DNA of 64,000 nt from Streptomyces sp. NWU339 (lineage in GTDB: Bacteria > Actinomycetota > Actinomycetes > Streptomycetales > Streptomycetaceae): the NCBI RefSeq assembly GCF_003143855.1, contig NZ_QFRK01000002.1:248001-312000 (forward strand), read 5' to 3'. Under the pieces are notes generated by a model. It saw nothing but the letters and a program-made list of their open reading frames with translations, was not told where the DNA came from and made no database searches. This document shows, piece by piece, positions 8,278 through 17,066 of the stretch. How positions within the stretch are numbered: the first letter of the stretch is position 1; every line of letters begins with the position of its first letter. A program made the position numbers and the translations under genes.

Positions 8278-9753
8278 TCATGAGCAGACCTTGCCGTCCT
8301 TCGGCACCGTGCCGTCCAGCAGATACGCGTTCACGGTGGAGTCGACGCAGTCGCTCCCACTGCCGTACGCGCCGTGGCCCTCGCCCTTCCAGGTGAGCAC
8401 GACCCCCACGTCCTTGCCCAGCTCGTCCGCCATCCGCCGGGCGCCCTCGTACGGGGTGGCCGGGTCGCCGGTGTTTCCGATCACCAGGATCGGTGCCGCA
8501 CCCGGCGCGCTCACCTCCGGGGTGTCGTGTTGGCCCGGCACCGGCCAGTCGTGGCACCAGCCCGCCGTGTCCCAGCCGAGGAACGGCCCGAACACCGGTG
8601 AGATCCGCTCGAACTCCGGCAGCAGCTTCTTCGTCTGCGCCGCCGTCGGCCGCTGCCTGGCGTCCGAGCACGATATGACCCGTTGCGAGTGGGTCGTCGT
8701 GCCGTAGCGGCCCGAGGCGTCGCGCTCGTTGTAGCCGTCGGCCAGCGCGAGCAGTTCCGAGCCGTCCCCCTCCTCCGCGGCCCGCAGGGCGCTGGTCAGC
8801 GCGGGCCAGCCCTCCTTGGTGTAGAGCGGGAGGACGATGCCGGTCAGCGCCAGTGTCTGGGTCAGCTCCCGGCCGGCTGAGGACGTGGGCAGCGGCTCGG
8901 CGTCGATCCGGTCCAGCAGCTCCGCGATCTCGCGCGTCCCCTGCTCGGGGTCCCGCCCGGTGGACTTCAGATAGTTGTCCAGCGCGCGCTGGAAACCGCG
9001 CGCCTGGTTCTTGGCGTGCCCCATCGTGTCGGCGGTCGGGTCGACGACCGCGTCGAGGTTCATCCGGCCCACCTTCTCGGGGAACAGATGGGCGTAGACC
9101 CCGCCGAGCTCGGTGCCGTACGAGATCCCGAAGTAGTTCAGCCTGTCGTCGCCGAGCGTCTGCCGGATGCGGTCCAGGTCGCGGGCGGTGTCGGCGGTCG
9201 ACACGTGTGCCATCAGCTTTCCGGCCGCCTTCTGGCAGCCCTGCCCGAAGTCCGCGGCGTCCCGGAAGTAGGCCTGCTCCTCGGCCGGGGTGTCCGGGGT
9301 GGTGTCCACCGACTCGGCCGCCTGGATCTCCTTGTCCTCCCGGCAGCGGACGCCCTCGCTGGCGGCCACACCCCGCGGGTCCCAGCTCACCAGGTCGTAC
9401 CGCTCGCGCAGCTTCGAGACGTTCGGGGCGTAGGAGGGCATCATCGACACGCCGGAACCACCCGGGCCGCCGAAGTTGAACAGCAGCGACCCGAGGCGGT
9501 CGTCTCCCGTGGCCTTCGCCCGGATCAGGGCCAGTTCGATCGTCTCGCCGTCCGGTTCCGCCCAGTCGAGCGGCACCTCGAGCGTGCCGCACTGCCAGTC
9601 GTCGCCGGGTGCGGGTGCGCCGTCGGAGGCCTCGCAGCGCCCCCAGTCGAGAGCCGTCCCGTCGCTCTCGTCGTCGGACGAGCCACCGCTGCACCCCGCC
9701 GCCAGGAGCGCGGCGGAGACCGCCAGAGCCGTCCACCGTGCGAAACGCGTCAT
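8278..9753 (-). CDS. secreted tripeptidyl aminopeptidase-type alpha/beta hydrolase (lipoprotein)
   Basis: 491 residues. A signal peptide ends in the lipobox LAAGC with Cys21, so the protein is probably a lipoprotein on the outer face of the membrane. The nucleophile is Ser211 in GISYGTE; the later GNTGDPATP supplies the acid, and GEGHGAY near the C terminus supplies the His. This is the Tap/SlpD/SlpE family of Streptomyces, which removes tripeptides from N termini and processes secreted proteins. The C-terminal TAP-like domain contains two Cys that may form a disulfide. It is convergent with moeZ. Confidence 0.9.
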   Translation of the reverse strand: MTRFARWTALAVSAALLAAGCSGGSSDDESDGTALDWGRCEASDGAPAPGDDWQCGTLEVPLDWAEPDGETIELALIRAKATGDDRLGSLLFNFGGPGGSGVSMMPSYAPNVSKLRERYDLVSWDPRGVAASEGVRCREDKEIQAAESVDTTPDTPAEEQAYFRDAADFGQGCQKAAGKLMAHVSTADTARDLDRIRQTLGDDRLNYFGISYGTELGGVYAHLFPEKVGRMNLDAVVDPTADTMGHAKNQARGFQRALDNYLKSTGRDPEQGTREIAELLDRIDAEPLPTSSAGRELTQTLALTGIVLPLYTKEGWPALTSALRAAEEGDGSELLALADGYNERDASGRYGTTTHSQRVISCSDARQRPTAAQTKKLLPEFERISPVFGPFLGWDTAGWCHDWPVPGQHDTPEVSAPGAAPILVIGNTGDPATPYEGARRMADELGKDVGVVLTWKGEGHGAYGSGSDCVDSTVNAYLLDGTVPKDGKVCS

Positions 9754-9917
9754 GTGTCACATCCCCCCTCGTGGGCCGTCCGCACCGTGCGGCGGATGGC
9801 GGTCAGGCCATGGTAGGCAGATCCCGGATTCACGGGGGAAGCCTGTGGATAACCCTCTGACCTGCTACTTCGTGGGAAACAGGAGCAGCCGGTCCCCGCT
9901 TGGCGCAGCTGCGTGAA

Positions 9918-12755
9918 CTACAGCGCTTCCTTGCGGGTGAGATGGTTGAAGGCCAGCCAACCCGGGAGCACCGGCAGCCACAGAGTCAGCAGCCGGAACA
10001 GCAGCACCGCCGGCGCGGCGACCTCCTTGGGCAGCCCCACCGCGATCAGACCGACCGTCAGGGTCGCCTCCACCGCGCCCACACCGCCCGGGGTGGGCGC
10101 CGCCGACCCCAGCGCGTTGCCCGCGAGGAAGACGACGGCGACACTGGCGATGCTGATCGAGGTCGTCTCGTCGCCGAACGCCCGGATGGAGGCGTCCAGG
10201 CACATCACGAAGCAGGCGGTGAGCAGCAGCATGCCGCCGATGCCGGTGATCAGCTTCTGCGGGCGCTGCAGCACATCGAGCATCCGCGGCACGACACCCG
10301 CGAACAGCGACCGCACGCGCGTGACGACGAACTTCCGCAGGAACGGCACCGACGTCACCACGAGCACCAGCACCGCCACCGTCAGCAGACCCGCGATGAC
10401 CGTGCGGGACGGAGACAGCGACGGCGTCTTCTCGGTACCGGTCAGATAGCCGAACGACAGCAGCATCAGGATGTGGCAGCCCAGCCCGAACAACTGCGAC
10501 GCGCCGACACTCGCCACGGCGAGCCCCGGCCGCACCCCGGCACGCTGGAGGAACCGGGTGTTCAGGGCGACGCCGCCCACCGCCGCCGGGGCGACGATCT
10601 TCACGAACGACCCGGCGACCTGCGCCGCCACCGTCCTGACGAACGGCACCCGCTCCGGGACGAACCCCAGCAGCGCCAGGGCGGCGGCGAAGTAGCTGCC
10701 CGCCGAGAACAGGACGGCGGCCGCCACCCAGCCCCACTCGGCGTTCGCGATCAGCGGTCCGAACTCGATGTGGGTGAGCTGCGTCAGCAGGAAGTACGCG
10801 CCGATGGCACCGGCGATGAAACTGATCAGCGTGCGCGGACGCACCCGCTCCAGCCGGGCCGGCTCCACCGGCGCCTGCGGCCTGATCCGCAGCACCTCGT
10901 GCCGGATCTGCGCGAGCAGGTCCTCGTCGCGCGCCTCCTCCAGCGCCTCGTCGATGGCCCGCTTCTCGGCCCGCTGCTCCGCCCGCACGGCCTTCTTGTC
11001 CGGCTTCCCGGTCGCGGCGGGCCCGGCCGAGGACCCCTCGGCCGGGCCCGCCGCGACCTGTTCCGCGCGCAGCAGCTTGGCCTGCCGGGAGGCCTCCAGG
11101 ACCGCCTCACGGTCGCGGTGCGCCCGTTCGCGGGCGAGCCGGCGCAGGGTCCCGCGCGTGGAGCGGCTCAGCGCGATGGGCTGGAGCATCGGCAGGCAGT
11201 CCGCCACGGCGTCGGGGCCGAGCACGCTCAGCGCGGAGGCCACCGCCCGTTCGGCGCCCACCCTGAGCCCGAGGGTCACCAGCAGTTGGGAGACGTCCAT
11301 GCGCAGCAGCAGATCGCCGGCGGCGATCTCCCCGACGCGCAGGTCGGTGAGGATCACCCTGCCGGAACGATCCACCAGGATCGCGTCACCGACCAGCCTG
11401 CGGTGCGCGATCCGGCGGGACTGCAACGCCTGCACCTGACGCCAGGTGCCACGCAGCAACTCGTCGGTGATCTCCTCGTCCGGCAGCGAGTCCAGGGTGC
11501 GCCCGCCGCTGTGCTCGTAGACGAGCATCACCGCGTCGGGGCCGAGCTCGGAGGTCGCGATCAGCTTGGGCGCGTTGGCGCCGGCCGCGATGGCCGCGTA
11601 CGCCAGCAGCGCCTCCTGCTCCAGTGCCTGGCGCAGGGACTGGAGGCTGCTGCGGGTGGCGAAGCCGCGCAGGGTCAGATTGCGCCACGTGCGGTAGAAG
11701 AACCCCTGTGCCTGCTGCTCACGGTCGACCACCGTCACGTCCAGCGGCGGACCGTTCTCCAGGGTGACGAAGTAGCGGCGGCCCCGGTCCCCGGCCTCGA
11801 CGGCGTCCGGCGTCTCCTGGCGGGACGCGCTCACGGGCCGGAAGCCGACGGTCCGCAGGCCCGCCATCAGGGTCTGTCCGGTGGGGCGCACATTGGGCGA
11901 ACCGACCGCGTAGAGGGTGCCGTAGGCGACGGTCCAGCCGATCAGCACCGTCAGGATGATGGAGAACGGAGTCGTGTACCCGGTGACGAGCATCGAGAAG
12001 GCGTCGAGGAGCAGCACGACCCACAGCACCGCGCGCCATCTGGGTCTGCGGGACATGCCGACGGCCGTCATGTAGGCGATGACCGGCGCCAGGTAGCCGT
12101 GCACCGGATCGGTGAGGGCGTGGATGTCGCCGGGAGAGGGCTGGGTCAGCGCGTCCTGGATCGATTCGGGCGCGGCCCGCGCGACCCACAGATCGGTGGC
12201 GAGCGTCACGCCGTGCGCGAGGACGGCGGCGAGCACTCCGTCGGCGATGCGCAGTCCGTCCCGTTTGATCAGCCGTTCGATGGCGAAGGCCACCGGCACG
12301 AGGAGGATCGCGATGCTGGAGGCCAGACCGGCGATCTTGATGAGCAGGTCGGGCGCCTGACCGGTGCCCTTGGTGATGTCCTGTTCCAGCCCCGAGGTGG
12401 TGCCGTGGGCGAAGGCGGCGACCGCCAGCAGCGCCCCGACGGCGAGTACGCCGACGAGCAGACGCATGAGATCGGACGGGCGGTGCACACGCGCGGGGAG
12501 CAGGGGTTCGTCGCCCTCGACCTCGTCGCTGTGCGCCGGATCGGCGGCGGTGGTGCCGTCTGTCCCGTCTGTGTCGTCTGTCCCGTCTGTGCCGTCAGGA
12601 GGGCTCGGAGCGGTCTGCTTTCCGACCGCCTCGGTGCCGGCGTCCTGCGGGCCGGTGTTCCCGGTGTCCGGGCGCGACGAAGCGGCAGAGGCGCCCGCCG
12701 TGTCCCCGGGGTGCGCACCCTGCTGTTCCATCGCCTCTTCTTGCTCTCGTATCAC
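9918..12755 (-). CDS. large MprF-like integral membrane protein with kinase-like middle domain
   Basis: 945 residues from a GTG; a second in-frame ATG at 12731 is possible and neither has a convincing SD. The architecture is an Asp/Thr/Gly-rich N-terminal tail, about six membrane segments, a soluble region at about 350-620, then about eight membrane segments (630-940) of the lysylphosphatidylglycerol synthase/UPF0104 flippase type, including VGAVEATLTVGL. The soluble part, from about 385 to 480, has a protein-kinase-like C-lobe pattern: an HRRL loop where kinases have HRDL, and TDLRVGE where they have DFG. Catalytic residues look altered. No catalytic MprF transferase domain is present. Lipid or glycan flipping is a family-based guess. 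Confidence 0.82.
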   Translation of the reverse strand: MIREQEEAMEQQGAHPGDTAGASAASSRPDTGNTGPQDAGTEAVGKQTAPSPPDGTDGTDDTDGTDGTTAADPAHSDEVEGDEPLLPARVHRPSDLMRLLVGVLAVGALLAVAAFAHGTTSGLEQDITKGTGQAPDLLIKIAGLASSIAILLVPVAFAIERLIKRDGLRIADGVLAAVLAHGVTLATDLWVARAAPESIQDALTQPSPGDIHALTDPVHGYLAPVIAYMTAVGMSRRPRWRAVLWVVLLLDAFSMLVTGYTTPFSIILTVLIGWTVAYGTLYAVGSPNVRPTGQTLMAGLRTVGFRPVSASRQETPDAVEAGDRGRRYFVTLENGPPLDVTVVDREQQAQGFFYRTWRNLTLRGFATRSSLQSLRQALEQEALLAYAAIAAGANAPKLIATSELGPDAVMLVYEHSGGRTLDSLPDEEITDELLRGTWRQVQALQSRRIAHRRLVGDAILVDRSGRVILTDLRVGEIAAGDLLLRMDVSQLLVTLGLRVGAERAVASALSVLGPDAVADCLPMLQPIALSRSTRGTLRRLARERAHRDREAVLEASRQAKLLRAEQVAAGPAEGSSAGPAATGKPDKKAVRAEQRAEKRAIDEALEEARDEDLLAQIRHEVLRIRPQAPVEPARLERVRPRTLISFIAGAIGAYFLLTQLTHIEFGPLIANAEWGWVAAAVLFSAGSYFAAALALLGFVPERVPFVRTVAAQVAGSFVKIVAPAAVGGVALNTRFLQRAGVRPGLAVASVGASQLFGLGCHILMLLSFGYLTGTEKTPSLSPSRTVIAGLLTVAVLVLVVTSVPFLRKFVVTRVRSLFAGVVPRMLDVLQRPQKLITGIGGMLLLTACFVMCLDASIRAFGDETTSISIASVAVVFLAGNALGSAAPTPGGVGAVEATLTVGLIAVGLPKEVAAPAVLLFRLLTLWLPVLPGWLAFNHLTRKEAL

Positions 12756-12929
12756 CAGTCACCGCCCGCACGATGGTGGCATGCCGTACCGCCACAAGGG
12801 GGCATCAGGGTCCACGTACGGGGCCGCACAGTCTGCCCGAAGCACGGTCCCCGGGCGAGGCGTACGCACGCGCGCGTACCCGTCACGCGGTCGGTCGCGT
12901 TGTCGGTGGGGTGGTGCAGGATGGGACGG

Positions 12930-13352
12930 ATGAGTCAGGAAAGCCTTCCGTCCGACACCGGCCCCCAGCACGCGGACGCCCTGCCCGAGTACGCCGAGCG
13001 GGTCCTCGAGGTGGCCGAGCGGATCCCGCCGGGCCGCGTCATGACGTACGGCGACGTGGCCGAGTGGCTGGGGGAGGGCGGCCCGCGTCAGGTGGGACGT
13101 GTGATGGCGCTCTACGGCGGAGCCGTCCCGTGGTGGCGTGTCGTCCGCGCGGACGGTGTGCTGCTGCCGGGCCACGAGCTGAGAGCCCTCGGCCACTACC
13201 GCGCGGAGGGCACTCCGCTCAGGGAGGCGAGCGGGGCCGCAGAAGGGCACCTGCCGCGCCTCGAGATGAAGCGCGCACGGTGGGACGGCGGCCACGAGGA
13301 GGGTCACACCAGCCAGCTTCCGGCATCGGACGCACCACCGTGCGACCTGTGA
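12930..13352 (+). CDS. alkyltransferase-like (ATL/MGMT-fold) DNA-binding protein
   Basis: 140 residues. The sequence PPGRVMTYGDVAEW and GGPRQVGRVM matches the C-terminal DNA-binding domain of O6-alkylguanine-DNA alkyltransferases. The catalytic PCHRV motif reads PWWRV here, with Trp68 where the acceptor Cys should be, so it cannot repair by alkyl transfer. It fits ATL proteins, which bind alkylated guanine and recruit nucleotide-excision repair. The start is not preceded by an SD; a CAGGAT hexamer ends 7 bases before the ATG, suggesting a leaderless mRNA. ATG 12921 is an alternative start. It lies next to adnA, as its homologue does in mycobacteria. Confidence 0.87.
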   Translation: MSQESLPSDTGPQHADALPEYAERVLEVAERIPPGRVMTYGDVAEWLGEGGPRQVGRVMALYGGAVPWWRVVRADGVLLPGHELRALGHYRAEGTPLREASGAAEGHLPRLEMKRARWDGGHEEGHTSQLPASDAPPCDL

Positions 13353-13579
13353 TCCGTATGGGGGAAATGGGGCACGACCGCGCCATGACGTACGTTCGTG
13401 GGGCGAGTGACATGTGTGCCGCGAGCGTCGGGAGGGAAAATCCGGAAGCCCTGCTTCCGCACTCTCCGTCGGTCTAGCGTCACCAGCACGTGTCCCTCCG
13501 CCTCCCCCGACCTCGCGGCCACCGCCCGCCACACGCGGTGGAACGGCAACCAGCACACCCACCAGGACCGGCGAACCAC

Positions 13580-16500
13580 GTGAGCTCCTCTTCCTCCACC
13601 AACGGCCTGTCGCACCCCCAGGTGCGGCGGGGGACCCGTGGCGCTCATCGACTGGTCCGTACCCCGCCGGCTCGCAAGGCTCCCCCTCGCCTGGACGCCG
13701 CACAGCGCTCCGTGGTTGACCACGGGACCGGACCGATGCTCGTTCTCGCAGGCCCGGGCACCGGGAAAACGACCACGCTCGTCGAGTCCGTGGCCGCGCG
13801 CATCGCCCGTGGCGGTGATGCCGAACGCATCCTCGTGCTGACGTTCAGCCGTAGGGCGGCCGTCGAGCTGCGCGACCGCATGGCCCTGCGGACAGGAGCC
13901 GCACGCGCCCCGCAGGCGACCACGTTCCACTCGTTCTGCTACGCCCTGATCCGCGCCCACCAGGACAGCGATCTCTTCGTGGAACCGCTGCGCCTGCTCT
14001 CGGGCCCCGAACAGGACGTCACCGTCCGTGAGCTGCTGGCCGGCCAGGCGGACCTCGAACGTCTCGGTCTGGCACACGTGCGCTGGCCGGACGAACTGCG
14101 GGCCTGCCTGACCACCCGCGGTTTCGCCGACGAGGTCCGCGCGGTGCTCGCCCGCAGCCGTGAGCTGGGCCTCGGACCCGACGCCCTGGACGCCTTCGCC
14201 CGCCGCATCGGACGTCCCGACTGGCGTGCCGCCTCCGCCTTCCTCGCCGAGTATCTCGACGTCCTCGACCTGCAGGGTGTGCTCGACTACGCCGAACTGG
14301 TCCACCGCGCGGTGCTCCTCGCCCGCCGCCCGGAGATCGCCCGGCGGCTCGCCGCGCGGTACGACGCCGTGTACGTCGACGAGTACCAGGACACCGACCC
14401 GGCCCAGGTGCGACTGCTGCACGCGCTGGCCGGCGGCGGCCGCACCCTGGTCGCGTTCGGCGACCCGGACCAGTCGATCTACGCCTTCCGGGGCGCGGAC
14501 GTGAACGGCATCCTGGACTTCCCCGACGCGTTCCCCCGTACGGACGGCCGCCCGGCCCCGGTCGAGGTGCTGCGGGTCTCGCGCCGCTCCGGCGCGGCCC
14601 TGCTGGCCGCCACCCGCCTGGTCACCCAGCGCATGCCGCTGACCCGCCTTCCCGCCGAGAAGGTCCGCGCCCACCGGGAACTCACGCCGTCCCGGGACGG
14701 CGGCCGGGCCGAGGTCTACACGTATCCGACACCCGGTACGGAGCTGGACAACATCGCCGACATCCTGCGCAGGGCCCACCTGGAGGACGGCGTCGCCTGG
14801 AGCGACATGGCCGTCCTGGTGCGGGCCGGCTCCCGCACCCTCCCCGTCGTCCGCCGCGCCCTCACCTCGGCCGGCGTCCCGGTGGACGTCGACGGCGACG
14901 ACCTCCCCCTGCGCCACGAACCGGCGGTGACCCCGCTGCTGACGGCCCTGCGGGCGGTGGCGACGGCGGAGGCGGCCGACGGCCCGGGACGAGAGCGGGA
15001 GCGGAACCCGGAACCGGGCGAGGAGCCGGAGCCGGGCGAGGAGCCGGGCGAGGGACAGGGACAGCCGCGGGAACCGGACCGGCCGGAGCCCCGCTGGCTC
15101 GACACCGAAACCGCCCTCACCCTGCTCACCTCCCCCCTCGCCGGCATGGACGCCGCGGACCTGCGCCGCCTCGGCCGGGCCCTGCGCGAGGAGGAGCGGG
15201 CCGCGGGCAACCCACTGCCACCGCCCTCGGACGAACTCCTCGCCCGGGCGCTGGCCGAACCCGAGCGGCTGGTCGTGCACGACCCCACGTACGCGCGCGG
15301 CGCCCAGCGGCTCGGTGCGCTGCTGCGCACGGCACGCGAACGCCTGGCCGGCGGCGGCACCGCAGAGGAGGCGCTGTGGGACCTGTGGGACGGCACCCCG
15401 TGGCCCGCACGCCTGGAACGCGCCGCCCGCCGGGGCGGTGCCGCCGGACGCCACGCCGACCGGGACCTCGACGCGGTGTGCGCCCTGTTCGCGACCGCGG
15501 CCCGCGCCGAGGAACGCACCGGCGGCCGGGGCACCCTGAACTTCCTGGAGGAGATCGACGCCGAGGACATCGCCGCCGACACCCTCACCCGACGCGCCGT
15601 ACGCCCCGACGCCGTACGCCTGATGACCGCGCACCGCGCCAAGGGCCTGGAGTGGCGGCTGGTCGTCGTGGCCGGCGTCCAGGAGGGCCTGTGGCCCGAC
15701 CTGCGCCGCCGCGGCTCCCTGCTGGAGGCCGACCGCATCGGCCGCGACGGCCTCGCCGAACCGCTCACCCCCGGCGCGCTCCTCGCCGAGGAACGCCGAC
15801 TGTTCTACGTGGCGGCCACCCGCGCGCGTGAACGCCTCGTCGTGACGGCCGTGAAGGCCCCCGCCGACGACGGCGACCAGCCCTCCCGCTTCCTGACCGA
15901 ACTCGGCGTCGAGCCCAAGGACGTCACCGGCCGCCCGCGCCGCCCGCTGTCCGTCGCCGCGCTCGTCGCCGAACTGCGCGCCACCACGGTCGACCCGCGC
16001 GTCTCCGACACGCTCAGGGAGGCCGCCGCCCACCGGCTCGCCCGGCTCGCCGCCCTCGCCGACGAGGACGGGCGCCCCCTGGTGCCGTCCGCACACCCCT
16101 ACCGCTGGTGGGGCATGTACGAACCCACCCGGAGCAAGGTGCCGCTGCGCAGCCGCGACCAGCCCGTCGTGCTCTCCGGCAGCGCCCTCGACCAGCTCGC
16201 CAACACCTGTGCCCTGCAGTGGTTCCTCGGCCGGGAGGTGAAGGCCGACGCGCCCGCGACCGCCGCCCAGGGCTTCGGCAACGTGGTGCACGTCCTCGCC
16301 GACGAGGTGGCCTCCGGACACACCCCGGCCGACCTCGCCGTCCTCATGGAACGCCTCGACTCCGTGTGGAACGCGCTCGCCTTCGACGCGCCGTGGAAGT
16401 CGCAGCAGGAGAAGCAGAACGCGCGCGTGGCACTCGAACGCTTCCTGCAGTGGCACGTCATGGACCGCGCCGGACGCACCCCGGTGGCCAGCGAGCACGA

Positions 16501-16966
16501 CTTCGACGTGAGCCTCGAGGCCGGCGACTACGAGGTCCGCATCCGCGGCCAGATGGACCGCGTCGAGGCCGACGGCGAGGGCCGCGCCTACGTCGTCGAC
16601 TTCAAGACCGGCAAACAGGCCCCCAGCTCCGCCGAGGTGGCCCGCCACCCCCAGCTCGCCGTCTACCAGCTCGCCGTCCAGGAGGGCGCCGTCGACGAGG
16701 TGTTCGACGGAACACGCCCCGAGACGGGGGGTGCCGAGCTGGTCCAGCTGCGCCAGGGCGCCGCCAAACGGGACGGCGGGGAGATCCTGCCCAAGGTGCA
16801 GGCCCAGCAGCCGCTGGAGGGGGAGTGGGTCGGCGACCTGCTCGCCACGGCCGCCGGCAAGGTCCTCGACGAACGCTTCACCCCGAGCACCGGCCAGCAC
16901 TGCGCCCACTGCGCGTTTCGGGCCTCGTGCAGCGCCCGGCCCGAGGGGCGGCACGTGGTCGAGTGA
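13580..16966 (+). CDS. adnA: AdnA, helicase-nuclease subunit of the AdnAB double-strand-break resection complex
   Basis: 1128 residues from the GTG at 13580; upstream in-frame codons are Arg/Pro-rich and look non-coding. UvrD-type motor: Walker A GPGTGKTT (58-65), DEYQD (Asp267), GDPDQSIYAFRG, and TRARER late in the motor. The C-terminal RecB-type nuclease has VDFKT (Asp1007, Lys1009). Cys877, Cys1108, Cys1111 and Cys1117 make the four-Cys pattern that binds a 4Fe-4S cluster in AddB/AdnA-type nucleases. A Glu/Pro-rich insert at about 470-505 is low complexity. AdnAB resects DNA ends for recombination, and I recall it being essential in Streptomyces. adnB follows after 100 bases. Confidence 0.93.
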   Translation: MSSSSSTNGLSHPQVRRGTRGAHRLVRTPPARKAPPRLDAAQRSVVDHGTGPMLVLAGPGTGKTTTLVESVAARIARGGDAERILVLTFSRRAAVELRDRMALRTGAARAPQATTFHSFCYALIRAHQDSDLFVEPLRLLSGPEQDVTVRELLAGQADLERLGLAHVRWPDELRACLTTRGFADEVRAVLARSRELGLGPDALDAFARRIGRPDWRAASAFLAEYLDVLDLQGVLDYAELVHRAVLLARRPEIARRLAARYDAVYVDEYQDTDPAQVRLLHALAGGGRTLVAFGDPDQSIYAFRGADVNGILDFPDAFPRTDGRPAPVEVLRVSRRSGAALLAATRLVTQRMPLTRLPAEKVRAHRELTPSRDGGRAEVYTYPTPGTELDNIADILRRAHLEDGVAWSDMAVLVRAGSRTLPVVRRALTSAGVPVDVDGDDLPLRHEPAVTPLLTALRAVATAEAADGPGRERERNPEPGEEPEPGEEPGEGQGQPREPDRPEPRWLDTETALTLLTSPLAGMDAADLRRLGRALREEERAAGNPLPPPSDELLARALAEPERLVVHDPTYARGAQRLGALLRTARERLAGGGTAEEALWDLWDGTPWPARLERAARRGGAAGRHADRDLDAVCALFATAARAEERTGGRGTLNFLEEIDAEDIAADTLTRRAVRPDAVRLMTAHRAKGLEWRLVVVAGVQEGLWPDLRRRGSLLEADRIGRDGLAEPLTPGALLAEERRLFYVAATRARERLVVTAVKAPADDGDQPSRFLTELGVEPKDVTGRPRRPLSVAALVAELRATTVDPRVSDTLREAAAHRLARLAALADEDGRPLVPSAHPYRWWGMYEPTRSKVPLRSRDQPVVLSGSALDQLANTCALQWFLGREVKADAPATAAQGFGNVVHVLADEVASGHTPADLAVLMERLDSVWNALAFDAPWKSQQEKQNARVALERFLQWHVMDRAGRTPVASEHDFDVSLEAGDYEVRIRGQMDRVEADGEGRAYVVDFKTGKQAPSSAEVARHPQLAVYQLAVQEGAVDEVFDGTRPETGGAELVQLRQGAAKRDGGEILPKVQAQQPLEGEWVGDLLATAAGKVLDERFTPSTGQHCAHCAFRASCSARPEGRHVVE

Positions 16967-17066
16967 CAGGCGTCACGCGTCGCGCCGCCCTCGACGGCCC
17001 GCGGTTCTCCGCTCCCGGAGCGCCGTACGGCCCCGGGTGTCAGCGATCGCCGTTAGCCTCTGCGAT

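Noticed and set aside
3311..9760. Minus-strand open frame of more than 2100 codons across the glycosyltransferase operon, moeZ and beyond
   Set aside because: Product is Arg/Gly/Ala-rich with no domain, antisense to genes with clear motifs; a by-product of GC-rich third positions. Its 3' and 5' ends match no signal.
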